DNA of 64,000 nt from Haloterrigena salifodinae (lineage in GTDB: Archaea; Halobacteriota; Halobacteria; Halobacteriales; Natrialbaceae): assembly GCF_003977755.1 (NCBI RefSeq), contig NZ_RQWN01000005.1, positions 186,001-250,000 on the forward strand. The letters are read 5' to 3'. Both the position numbers and the translations under genes were made by a program. The notes under the pieces are model-generated. The model was not told where the DNA came from. It saw only the letters and a program-made list of their open reading frames with translations, and did not search any database. Position 1 is the stretch's first letter, and each line of letters starts with the position of its first letter. Of this stretch, positions 55,401 through 63,140 are shown one piece after another.

Positions 55401-55999
55401 AGTTCGAGGAACGTGCGAGCGGCGTACTCGTGGGCTTCCTCCTGTGAGACCTCGACGAAGTCGTCCTCCCCGCGCTGGGCATATTCCTCGGGCATCGAGC
55501 CGTGGGAATCGCGCGGGAAGCCGTCGTCGACCCACTGCTTGAAGCCCTGACGGATCATCGGGGCCTTGACGCGGCGCTCGTTGTAGAAGCGCTCGACCAT
55601 CGCCAGCCCCTTGTTGCAGACGCGGGGGTCCCACCGCTGGGAGGCCTGGTTGCCGTCGAGGTCGGTCGCCTCGCCGTAGTTCATCGAGGGACCCAGCCGC
55701 GTGATCTGGCCGTTCTTGATCGTGGCCTCGAGGTAGCAGTTGTGGGTGTCGTTGGGCGTACACGTGAGCATGTAGGAGTCGTCGGGCTCCCAGATGTCGC
55801 GGTACTTCTGGTCCCACTCCTTGTTGGGGTACTCCTCGAGGGGGTTCATCGGTCCCTCGCCGTCCTCATCGGCGGTTTCCTCGCCGGTCAGCCGCCGGTA
55901 GCCGAGGAAGCCGAGGCCGGACGCGCCGGCGATACCCGCCGCCGCGGCGCCGAGTTCCCGACGGGTCAACTCGAGCCCGTCGGACGCCTCGTCACTCAT
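52451..55999 (-). CDS. Tat-exported catalytic subunit of a type II DMSO-reductase-family molybdoenzyme (NXR/NarG-like)
   Basis: A 1182-residue bis-MGD oxidoreductase. Residues 12-16 (TRREL) plus a hydrophobic stretch form a Tat signal. The FS0 cluster site is C80-x3-D84-x3-C88-x39-C128 ('MLTCTPNDTHNCYL', 'RVCNKG'), with Asp in place of the middle ligand. The molybdenum ligand is probably Asp287 in 'NYSFHTDLPPGHTM', as in type II enzymes. Later parts ('GTYKIIEKALRTGKIEAFFT', 'YSDIVFPADSWAEHHVHDIT') complete the fold. Substrate may be nitrate, nitrite, chlorate, selenate or another oxyanion; this cannot be settled by eye. Start 55999 was chosen because the Tat motif follows; a start at 56038 is possible but less likely. 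Operon: this gene, then the Fe-S subunit, the TorD-like chaperone. Confidence 0.88.
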   Translation of the reverse strand: MSDEASDGLELTRRELGAAAAGIAGASGLGFLGYRRLTGEETADEDGEGPMNPLEEYPNKEWDQKYRDIWEPDDSYMLTCTPNDTHNCYLEATIKNGQITRLGPSMNYGEATDLDGNQASQRWDPRVCNKGLAMVERFYNERRVKAPMIRQGFKQWVDDGFPRDSHGSMPEEYAQRGEDDFVEVSQEEAHEYAARTFLELADHYSGESGMQSLLEQGYDERVVEETQGAGVRTMKFRGGMPLLGVIKLFGQYRNANSMALLDNYVRDVSEDEALGAMGLDNYSFHTDLPPGHTMVTGQQTVDFDLASIEYADHIVLDGINYLTSKMADCHWLTEAKLKGSKVTGIFTDYNATASKCDELITVRPASDTALFLGAARVLIEEELYDEEYVRQFTDLPLLVRMDDNELLRASDLSADYEPADLEKTDAVADDADRPGVDVTNIDDQVITEELRREWGDFVVHNAESGEFEPVTRDDIGDDFDVPATIEGEFEIELADGETVEVRTVFDLIKEHLVGTWDLESTAEVTGTDPQAIENLAQDFADNQQSTMLLTGMGPNHYANADQHGRAVFLLASLTRNVGYQTGNVGSYSGNYRMAYFNGVGQYANEDPFDVELDPEEPARTEKRWDAHSAHFYTNLDKPLKVDGEYFQGDSHMHTPTKSIWVSGSNSILGNAKGTYKIIEKALRTGKIEAFFTNEWWWSMTCEYSDIVFPADSWAEHHVHDITASVTNPFITTMPETEIDRIYNTLNDTQHYKGVAEKLAELTGDSRFEDYWAFIDEEEYQAKPYIQRIFDHSNAVKGYDIEDLLEDAREGTPAIIMTRTYPKHVGNEQTQDSQPWYTKTGRLEFFREEAEFAEAGEHIPLHREPMDATPYEPNVIVDDSDSPVVAPETPDDRGWDSQEKARDTNDRQVRNVVKSPSELTDSSHPLTDLDEGYDYVYMTPKYRHGTHTFGADLEEMAVWWSNYGDQGRKTERDTFDKRKPYIGEGYVEMNPKDAREEDLQDGDYVWVDADPSDRPFPGYDPDDEETEYTRAMMRIRYQPSIPRGVTRSWMNVTQTSHKSYKAQQEREDGKAQSEDTNYVSMYRSGGHQSMTSTWLRRTWLTDSMPRKDMLGQNMDVGFEPDVHAANGAPKESFVKIEKAEDGGVNEDGEPEGNWRPVDEGVRPTQENDRMKQYLEGGFTSESD

Positions 56000-56429
56000 C
56001 GTACCACCCCGCACGTCGAGTGCGAGGGCTGTCGCCAACTGAACCCCTCAGTGAGCGGTTCGGATAGCGCGGATCGTCCGTGGGTCGTCCGTATGCCATC
56101 ACGGTCGATACTCGTATACCCATTCATTAACCAGACCCGCCCGTTCCCACGCGTTGGGGACGCTGCGGCCGAAATCCTCCGAATAGTGGGTCTTTAAAAC
56201 GGGGCGAATGGACGCCGGAATACCGTTCGAACCGACGGGCCAGTCGCGGGAGAAGCAATGGCGTCGTTCTCGCCCAGAACGCGCTGCGGGACCCTCGTCG
56301 CAAAGGGACGTTTCGAAGCGATACAGTTCGGTCGCGATCGGTCGCCGTCGCTGTCTCGCGGCCTGTACTCAGTTACCGACCGCCCCGACCTGAGAAAAAC
56401 CTATTAGCGTACGTGTCAAAAGTTAAATT
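56000..56429. other. Intergenic region between the molybdoenzyme operon and the microprotein candidate
   Basis: On the minus strand GGGTATACGA near 56110-56120 is a probable TATA element of the molybdoenzyme operon, giving a leader of about 90 nt. CTTTAAAA at 56191-56198 is a second AT-rich element on the plus strand. A 61-codon frame at 56208-56393 is basic and Arg/Ser-rich and not believed to be a gene. Confidence 0.4.
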
Positions 56430-56528
56430 ATGTCCTCCACAACCGCTGGCAGAGACGACGGATCAAACGACGAAAAATCGTGGCTCGACCGACTCATCGA
56501 TCTCCTCTGGATCCTTCCGTGGCCGTGA
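56430..56528 (+). CDS. Candidate microprotein of 32 aa with Trp-rich C-terminal helix
   Basis: The frame encodes MSSTTAGRDDGSNDEKSW then LDRLIDLLWILPWP. The first half is polar, the second an amphipathic/hydrophobic helix with three tryptophans. A TATA-like CCTATTAG at 56399-56406 ends 24 nt before the ATG, the leaderless spacing seen for other genes here. It lies between the molybdoenzyme operon and the Mrp gene. Too short for normal annotation; no function. Confidence 0.45.
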   Translation: MSSTTAGRDDGSNDEKSWLDRLIDLLWILPWP

Positions 56529-56585
56529 GGCGATTTCGCGTCGGTCCCGTTCGCCCGCACCTCGAGCGACAACCGTCGGCCGCCC

Positions 56586-57881
56586 TCAGGTCGCCGGCTC
56601 GACCGTCGATCCGCCCGTCGCCTCGAGTTCGACCAGCCAGCCGTCGTAGCCCAGATCGTCGACGTCGGTCCGCTCGAGCGAGCGCCCGTCGCGGGCGAGG
56701 CTCTCGTCGACGACGTCGACGAGGTCGTCGGGATCGCCTCGCAACACCACCGACACCGGCTCCTCGTCGACCACGCCGAACTCGGTGACTACCTGCCGTT
56801 GGCAGCTCTCGGGGGGCAGCCCGCGCAGGTCGACCGCGTCCTCGGGAACCGCCGGCCCGCCCTCCGTCTCGACGAACTCGAGGACCGTCTCGCGGAGCGA
56901 ATCGATCGCGCGTTCGCCGGCTGTCGCGGGGTCGGCAAAGGAGCGCGCGGTCGGCTCCCGCAGCGCCGAATCGAACGGGACGGGGTCGATCTTAGCGTAG
57001 GCCGCCTCCGCAACGTCCTCGGCGAGCGTGTCGTCGTCGAACGGCGTCGTTTCGCCCTCGGCCGCGCCGACCATGTTGGGGACGACGCCGATCGACGGCA
57101 CGTCGTTGGCCGAGTACAGCGCCGCGGTCCGCCGGGTCGCCCGCACGCACTCGTCGGTCGGCGTGGAGACCAGCAGGCCGCCGTCCAGTGGCGCCTGCTG
57201 GACGATCGTGTAGACGGCGTCGCCGATCCCCGGCGGCAGGTCGACGAGCAGCACGTCCCGGTCGTCCCAGGCGGTGTTGCCCAGCAGGTCCTTGACGACG
57301 TCGTGGACCATCGCCCCGCGCCACGCGACCGGTCCGTCCTCGGCGATCAGTTCGATGCTGACGACCTGAATGCCGTCGTCGGTCTCGACGGGCATCGGCT
57401 TCCCCGTCGGCGACGTCGCGACCGGTCCCTCGGCCTCGAGCAGGTCCGGCGCGTCGGGTGCGTAGACGTTCGCGTCGAAGACGCCGACGTCGAGGCCGTC
57501 CTCGGCGAGCGCCCGCGCGAGCGCGGCGGTGATCGTCGTCTTGCCCACGCCGCCTTTCGCGCTGCCGACGGCGATGATCGAGTCGACACCCGACACCGGA
57601 AGCCCGGTCTCGGGCGCGTCGGAGCCGGCGGCCTCGACCCGGACGTGGACGACGCCGTCGGTCGCCAGCCCGGCGCCCCGAAGCTGGTCTGTCAGCCGGT
57701 CGGCCAACACGCGACCGACCGGTTCGAAGTCGACGGTGAAGGTGACGATCCCGTCCGCGACGTCGACGTCCTCGATCAACTGCTCGCCGATCGGATCGCC
57801 GCCCATGATCTCGACCTCACGGACCCGATCGACGACCGCCCGCCTGATCTCCTCGTCCGTCCGCGGTGTCTCGTCGGTCAT
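56586..57881 (-). CDS. Mrp/ApbC-type P-loop ATPase with C-terminal extra domain
   Basis: A 431-residue cytoplasmic iron-sulfur cluster carrier of the Mrp/NBP35 group. Residues 8-100 are a MIP18/DUF59 domain ('EEIRRAVVDRVREVEIMGGD'). Residues 110-350 are the ATPase with deviant Walker A 'VGSAKGGVGKTTITAALARA' and 'DVLLVDLPPGIGDAVYTIVQ'. The C-terminal 85 residues ('DLRGLPPESCQRQVVTEFGV') look like a small TusA/DUF2249-type domain with a Cys. The usual CxxC near the end of the ATPase is absent. The ATG at 57881 was chosen because 42 in-frame residues upstream are not conserved in type. Confidence 0.85.
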   Translation of the reverse strand: MTDETPRTDEEIRRAVVDRVREVEIMGGDPIGEQLIEDVDVADGIVTFTVDFEPVGRVLADRLTDQLRGAGLATDGVVHVRVEAAGSDAPETGLPVSGVDSIIAVGSAKGGVGKTTITAALARALAEDGLDVGVFDANVYAPDAPDLLEAEGPVATSPTGKPMPVETDDGIQVVSIELIAEDGPVAWRGAMVHDVVKDLLGNTAWDDRDVLLVDLPPGIGDAVYTIVQQAPLDGGLLVSTPTDECVRATRRTAALYSANDVPSIGVVPNMVGAAEGETTPFDDDTLAEDVAEAAYAKIDPVPFDSALREPTARSFADPATAGERAIDSLRETVLEFVETEGGPAVPEDAVDLRGLPPESCQRQVVTEFGVVDEEPVSVVLRGDPDDLVDVVDESLARDGRSLERTDVDDLGYDGWLVELEATGGSTVEPAT

Positions 57882-58103
57882 ACCCGATCGTACGCGGCGG
57901 GCCGGTATTTCACCCGTCGGGAGTTCCCGCGGGGTGGGAAGAGGTGGCGATATCGACCGGACGGCGACCGCACTCGCAACGGCCTCGAGCCCGGTCTCGC
58001 CCGTCAAGCGACCGATTCAGTCCTGGCCGCTGACTCGCGGGCGCGTTCTCAATAGTATAGAACGGAGACGCCGCATTACGTGTGAAACGAGTGAAGATTA
58101 CGT

Positions 58104-58577
58104 ATGCCAACCCACCAGCGAACGTCGACGATCGACGCCGACTTCGAGACCGTCTGGGCGTTCTACGACGGCATCGACGAACCCGAAAGACTGACTCCGG
58201 ACTGGACGGGTCTGCGAGTCGCTCGCGCGATCGGTCCCGAGGGGCAGCCCGGTCCGGACGGGTACCTGCCCGGGACGGAGGTCCACCTCGAGTTGCAACC
58301 GTTCGGTCTCGGCCCGACGAGCGAGTGGGTCGTGGAGATCACCGAGCGCGAAGTGTGGGACGGACGCGCCTGGTTCGTCGACGAACAGGTCGGCGACCGC
58401 GGTCCCTACGAGGAGTGGCGCCACGCCCATCGCTTCGCGGATCTGGGCGACGCGACGGTGGTTCACGACCGAATTACGTATCGAGTGCCCGGCGCCGGCG
58501 ACCGTCCGCTGGCAACGCCGTTGCTCGCGGGGATGCTGTGGCACCGCCACCGGAAAACGCGTGCGCTGCTCGAATGA
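58104..58577 (+). CDS. SRPBCC (polyketide cyclase/START-like) family protein
   Basis: A 157-residue helix-grip protein: 'TSTIDADFETVWAFYDGIDE' at the start and 'DRITYRVPGAGDRPLATPLL' towards the end are typical of the SRPBCC group, which binds small hydrophobic ligands. 'HRKTRALLE' closes it. The ligand is unknown. It is short and convergent with the MBL gene. Confidence 0.87.
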   Translation: MPTHQRTSTIDADFETVWAFYDGIDEPERLTPDWTGLRVARAIGPEGQPGPDGYLPGTEVHLELQPFGLGPTSEWVVEITEREVWDGRAWFVDEQVGDRGPYEEWRHAHRFADLGDATVVHDRITYRVPGAGDRPLATPLLAGMLWHRHRKTRALLE

Positions 58578-58628
58578 CCGGCGCTCGGCCGTAGGCCGCC
58601 TCGAAACCCGAGGATTGCCCCCGATCGA

Positions 58629-59294
58629 TCAGAACAGGTCGACGCGGATTTCGTCGGCCTCGAGGTCCGCGGCGAAGGCGTCGGCGTCCGTTTCGATCGG
58701 GTCGAAGGTGTCATAGTGTTCGGGCAGCACGAGGTCGGCTTCAACGCTCCGGGCGAAGTCCGCGGCCTCGCGGCGGTCCATCGTGAAGTGGCCGCCGATC
58801 GGCGGGACGAACACGTCGGCGGTGATCGACTCGTGGTGCGGGAGGAAGTCCGTGTCCGACGGGATGAAGACGGTCGTCCCCTCGAGGTCCAGCAGGAGGC
58901 CGATCACCTCGCCCTCGGCGTGGAACGGCTCGCCGTCCTCGTCGACGTGATCGCCCGCGGGATCGTTGTACGCGGGCACCGTCTCGACGTCGATCCCGTC
59001 GACGGTCACCTCGCCCCCGAGGGGTAGGTCGATCACGTCCTCCGCCAGATCGCTCGTGTCGACGGCCTCGTAGATCGCGACGGTCGCGTCGTCGCCGGCG
59101 ACGGCCGCGATTGCCTCAGGATCGTAGTGGTCGAAGTCGTCGTGCGTGACGAAGACGACGTCCGCGTCCCCGGATTCGTCCTCGAGTTGCTCGCCCCACG
59201 GATCGACATAGATGACCGTTCCTTCGGCGGTTTCGAGACGCTTGCTCGCGTGGCCGAGCCGCTCGAACGTGATTCCCTCGTAGGTCGTTGCCAT
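58629..59294 (-). CDS. MBL-fold metal-dependent hydrolase
   Basis: A 221-residue metallo-beta-lactamase-fold protein, UPF0173-like. 'TFERLGHASKRLETAEGTVI', 'YVDPWGEQL', the metal motif 'FVTHDDFDHYDPEAI' (HxxxxDH type), 'FIPSDTDFLPH' and 'VLPEHYDTF' are present. It lacks the full HxHxDH; the first His pair is reduced. Substrate unknown. Confidence 0.87.
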   Translation of the reverse strand: MATTYEGITFERLGHASKRLETAEGTVIYVDPWGEQLEDESGDADVVFVTHDDFDHYDPEAIAAVAGDDATVAIYEAVDTSDLAEDVIDLPLGGEVTVDGIDVETVPAYNDPAGDHVDEDGEPFHAEGEVIGLLLDLEGTTVFIPSDTDFLPHHESITADVFVPPIGGHFTMDRREAADFARSVEADLVLPEHYDTFDPIETDADAFAADLEADEIRVDLF

Positions 59295-59676
59295 GGTCGT
59301 TTCGAACCCTACGTTGAGATCGCTCTTATAGCTCGGCGTCGTCGCCGCTCCGATGGCGTCGCGGAGCAGATCCGTTCGTTCGACGGCGAGGAACGCGCCT
59401 CGAGAGGACGGTCTCGACGGGGCGTTCTCGACGCCTCTCGGACGCGATTCGTCTCGAGGTCGTATCCTTCGAGTCAGTGCAACTGTTGCGCTCGTCGCCG
59501 ACGCCGCGGCGCCTCGCTTAGTCCGCCGCTAAGTCTCGCCAATCGGCGCACCAGTCCCGTCGCCGGGTGGGTGTTCTGTCATTGGAATTATCGCGGAGTC
59601 TCGTTCGGACGCCGCGATCGTTTCGGATGGGATTACGCCGCTTATACGTAAGACCCCTCGGCAACGACGGGGTGCC
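59295..59676. other. Intergenic region with the promoter of the beta-helix gene
   Basis: Both genes point away from this stretch. TTATACG at 59642-59648 ends about 28 nt before the GTG at 59677. Otherwise no coding frame or repeat was seen. Confidence 0.4.
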
Positions 59677-61170
59677 GTGACTTCAGACGATTCACGTAGT
59701 TGGGGAATCGGTCGCAGATCGTATTTGAGTAGTCTCGCCGGGCTCGGGGCCCTTTCGATCGCCGGCGTAACGTCCGCACATTCGCTCGAGAACCATTACG
59801 GAACCGTCGTCGACGTAGCTGAAGCGGGCGCGGACACCGACGGTAACGAGTCCGTCACGCCCATTCTGCGGGAGCTCGTCGACGACGACACGCTCCTGAA
59901 GTTCCCCGAGGGTCGGTACTACATGGACGAACAGCTGCGGCTCACCGACTTCGAGAACGTCGGTTTCGTCGGCTACGACGCGACGCTCGTCCCGGCGAAC
60001 TACCACGAGTTCGACGGACCACAGTATCGCCTGTTCCGGCTGGGGACCAGCGACAGCCCCGGCCGCGATCTGCGGTTCGAGAACTTCGACGTCGATCAGA
60101 CCGGCGACGACACGGGGATTCGGGTCATCAGCGCCGAGGTCGAGGACGGCCTCTCCGTCCGGCGGGTCACGGTTCACGGCGTCCATGACAGCGGGACGTG
60201 GGGTCCGGCCCTGTTCAACGTCCTCGACCCCGACGGGCAGGGACACGTCTACTCCTTCCGCGCGTCGGACGGCGGCCTCCACGTCGACGAGACACCCAAC
60301 GAGGGGAACATGTGGCGCGGCCCGACCGGCATCGTCGTCAACCAACACCACCACGGCACGCTCCTCTTCGAGAGCTGCAGCCTCGGCGGCTTCCCGGACA
60401 ACGGGCTTTACGCGTCCAACGAAACCGGACGGGTCGGCATCGAACGCGGCTGGTTCGAGAACAGCGCCACCGCGTCGATCCGTCTCGCCGGAACGACCGG
60501 CGTGATCAGGGACGCGGTCGCCGTCGTCACCGAGGACCCCCACGACTCCAACGGCCAGCACGCGATTCGACTCGACGGCGGCGAGCAATTCGAGCTCGAG
60601 GGTGTCACCGTCGACACGCCGCAGCCGAACGGCGACGCGATCCGAATTATGAACGACGTCGAGAACACCGTGATCTCCGATTCGGAGATCACGGTCGGGC
60701 ACCACCCGAGTGCCGGAATCCGGGTCGATCCCGCCGCCGGTCCGGTGACCGTCGAGAATACCGATATCACAATTCACGGTAGCGCCAACGCGGTCCGACT
60801 GCTCGGTGGAGACGGCGGCGGCGCCGATCTCGAGGACGTTCGGATCACCGGCGACGCAGCGGGGACCCGGAACCGCCACGCGATCTACTGCGAGCGCGAC
60901 AGCTGTCGGTTCGTCGGCCTCTCGGTCGAACAACCGGGGGACGATAAGCGGCGCGGACTCGAACTCCGCGGCGAGGACTACGTCGTCGCCGACAGCGAGT
61001 TCGAGACGACGCACACGCCGATCGTCGTCAACGGCGGGAGCGGAGTGCAGATTGAGAACAGTTACGGCCGTTCGATCGAGGACACCTACTCACTTCGGAT
61101 CACGAGCGACTCCGGATCCGTCTCGCTCGCGAACAACGACTTCCCGGACGGCGTGCGCGACGACCGGTAA
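59677..61170 (+). CDS. Tat-exported right-handed parallel beta-helix protein
   Basis: A 497-residue secreted protein. The signal 'IGRRSYLSSLAGLGALSIAG' ends at a TSAHS-like site without a lipobox. The rest repeats short strands and turns with Asn, Asp and Gly at regular steps ('IENSYGRSIEDTYSLRITSD', 'NTVISDSEITVGHHPS'), the pattern of PbH1 repeats in pectate-lyase-like proteins. No catalytic residue set is recognised, so it may bind rather than cut polysaccharide. Start GTG at 59677 is supported by the TATA element upstream. Confidence 0.85.
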   Translation: MTSDDSRSWGIGRRSYLSSLAGLGALSIAGVTSAHSLENHYGTVVDVAEAGADTDGNESVTPILRELVDDDTLLKFPEGRYYMDEQLRLTDFENVGFVGYDATLVPANYHEFDGPQYRLFRLGTSDSPGRDLRFENFDVDQTGDDTGIRVISAEVEDGLSVRRVTVHGVHDSGTWGPALFNVLDPDGQGHVYSFRASDGGLHVDETPNEGNMWRGPTGIVVNQHHHGTLLFESCSLGGFPDNGLYASNETGRVGIERGWFENSATASIRLAGTTGVIRDAVAVVTEDPHDSNGQHAIRLDGGEQFELEGVTVDTPQPNGDAIRIMNDVENTVISDSEITVGHHPSAGIRVDPAAGPVTVENTDITIHGSANAVRLLGGDGGGADLEDVRITGDAAGTRNRHAIYCERDSCRFVGLSVEQPGDDKRRGLELRGEDYVVADSEFETTHTPIVVNGGSGVQIENSYGRSIEDTYSLRITSDSGSVSLANNDFPDGVRDDR

Positions 61171-61177
61171 CGCGCGG

Positions 61178-62113
61178 TCAGTCGTCCTCGAGTGCATCAG
61201 CAAGATCGTCGGCAACGGCCGCGATCGCATCGCGGGCGCGGTCGACGTCCCGGAGAGTCATGAAGCCGTGAGGCATGTCCGTATAATTCTCGTAGCGCGT
61301 GTGTACGCCATCACGGACGAGCTGTTCGGCGTAGGATTTCCCGCCGTCCCGGAGCGGGTCGAAGCCAGCGGTGACGACCGTCGCGGGAGCGACGCCCGAG
61401 AGGTCGCAGGCGTTCGTCGGGTCGGCGTAGGGGTTGCGCCTGTGGATGTCGCTCCGGTAGTAGCATTCATTGAACCACTCCATGTCGTCCTCGTCGAGGA
61501 CGATGCCGGCGTGCTCCCTGACGGACGGCTGGTCAGTTTCGATGCCGACGGCCGGATAGAGTAGCGTCTGATGATCGATTTCCGGACCGTCGCGCTCGAC
61601 GGCCATGAGCGCCGCGACGGCGGCGAGCGTCCCGCCAGCGGAGTCGCCTGCGACTGCGACCCGACCGTTTCCGGCGACCGCGTCGGGGTTCGCGGCCGCC
61701 CACTCGACGGCGGCGAAGGCGTCCTCGACCGCCGCGGGGAAGGGGTGTTCGGGGGCGAGCCGGTAGTCGACCGAGAGGACGGCGCAGCCGCTCTCGCGAG
61801 TCAAGTGTCGACAGAGCCAGTCGTGTGTCTCGATACTTCCGAGGACGAACCCGCCGCCGTGGAAGAAGACGATCGTCGGATGCGGCCCGGACGCGGCCGG
61901 GAGGTAGAGGCGGGCGTCGAGATCGCCCGCGGGACCGGGGATTGTTCGGTCGATCGTCCGCCCGACGCTTGGGCCGTTTCGGTTCCGGAGCCGCATCATC
62001 GGACCGGTGAGACGCCGGAGGAGTTTCAGGCCGTAACGGTTGTGCGGCAAGGGGAGCCGCCCCTGGCGCTCGATCGCCGCCTCCGCCTGTGGACTCATCC
62101 TGTCAGCGTGCAT
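61178..62113 (-). CDS. Alpha/beta hydrolase of the hormone-sensitive lipase family
   Basis: A 311-residue esterase/lipase. 'IVFFHGGGFVLGS' is the oxyanion-hole HGGG motif, 'VAVAGDSAGGTLAAVAALM' carries the nucleophile in GDSAGG, 'VVTAGFDPLRDGGKSYAEQL' the catalytic Asp, and 'YTDMPHGFMTL' the His. It has no signal peptide. The ATG at 62113 is chosen because residues upstream are Arg/Ser-rich; the downstream ATG at 62098 is an alternative. Acts on short-chain esters by family rule. Confidence 0.93.
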   Translation of the reverse strand: MHADRMSPQAEAAIERQGRLPLPHNRYGLKLLRRLTGPMMRLRNRNGPSVGRTIDRTIPGPAGDLDARLYLPAASGPHPTIVFFHGGGFVLGSIETHDWLCRHLTRESGCAVLSVDYRLAPEHPFPAAVEDAFAAVEWAAANPDAVAGNGRVAVAGDSAGGTLAAVAALMAVERDGPEIDHQTLLYPAVGIETDQPSVREHAGIVLDEDDMEWFNECYYRSDIHRRNPYADPTNACDLSGVAPATVVTAGFDPLRDGGKSYAEQLVRDGVHTRYENYTDMPHGFMTLRDVDRARDAIAAVADDLADALEDD

Positions 62114-62243
62114 GACGGAGCGTTCGGCGATCCGAACTAAGCCGTTTCGGTCGGCGAACAGTTCGAAGTCGAGTCGGACGCGCGGGCGGCGAAGTTGTGT
62201 CCGTGGTGCGGTCCACACCGAGGACGCGGTGAGCGGTCGCCGA

Positions 62244-63140
62244 TCACTCGAGGTCGGCCGCGTCGAACCGCCGGTAGCCGATCGCCAGCGGGACAGCGAT
62301 CCAACCGACGTACACCAGCGCAACGGTCCACGGCCGGAGGTAGACGGGGACATCGCCGTCGACGCGCGATTCGATCCGGAGGTCCGCCGGGCCGGCCTCG
62401 GCGAACGACACGTCCTCGAGGCCCAGCTGGACCATTGGACCGACATAGCTGTTCGTCACCTGATCGACGGCGAACCGGTAGGCCTCGAGGGGGTTCGCCT
62501 GGTACAGCGCGAAGTACCAGGCCTCGACCTCGACCCCGGGACGGGCACCGGCGGCGAGGTAGTAGATCCCGACGGCGAGGGCCTCCCACATCACTAACAG
62601 CAGGATGAAGATGCCAACGGCCCACGCGAGGGCGGTCCCCCGCGAGGCCGTGGCCGCGGAGATGCCGACGGCCAGCGCCGTAAACGTCACACCCAGTCCG
62701 ATCGTCAGCCCGGTAACCTGCGCGAGTTCCACGACCGAGACCTCCCCGACCAGCGGCACGCCGAGGACGGTCACGACGAGGAACCCGACTAGGATCGTTG
62801 CCGCGACGACGACGCTGCGACCGACGACCTTGCCGGTGACCACGTCCGACCGCGAGAACGGGTAGCTCAGGAGGACGCGCAGGCTCCCAGACCGTCGCTC
62901 CCCGACGATCGCCATGTAGCCCGCGATCAGCGCGATCAAGGGGACGAAAAAGATCACAAACTGCCCCATCACGGCCAGCAGGTCGCTCATCGATCCCTCG
63001 CCTGCGTCCCCCGAGACGTAGCCAACGAGCAGGAAGAACGCGAGGAGGCCGACGAAGCCGCCGGTGATCGCCCACAGCAGCTTCGATCGGACGACGTCCT
63101 CGAAGTCCTTGCGCGCGACGTCGCGCCACGTGACGGTCAT
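62244..63140 (-). CDS. ABC-2 type transporter permease (NosY-like)
   Basis: A 298-residue membrane protein with six helices. 'RDVARKDFEDVVRSKLLWAI' opens the typical ABC-2 fold, 'YMAIVGERRSGSLRVLLSYP' with 'FSRSDVVTGKVVGRSVVV' is the cytoplasmic coupling region of exporters. It overlaps the stop of the ATP-binding gene by four bases (ATGA). Substrate is unknown; a NosFY-like or multidrug role is possible. Confidence 0.9.
   Translation of the reverse strand: MTVTWRDVARKDFEDVVRSKLLWAITGGFVGLLAFFLLVGYVSGDAGEGSMSDLLAVMGQFVIFFVPLIALIAGYMAIVGERRSGSLRVLLSYPFSRSDVVTGKVVGRSVVVAATILVGFLVVTVLGVPLVGEVSVVELAQVTGLTIGLGVTFTALAVGISAATASRGTALAWAVGIFILLLVMWEALAVGIYYLAAGARPGVEVEAWYFALYQANPLEAYRFAVDQVTNSYVGPMVQLGLEDVSFAEAGPADLRIESRVDGDVPVYLRPWTVALVYVGWIAVPLAIGYRRFDAADLE

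Noticed and set aside
56208-56393. 61-codon frame after the CTTTAAAA element
   Set aside because: The product is basic and Arg/Ser-rich, and the AT-rich element is too close (9-17 nt) to the start to act as its TATA box.
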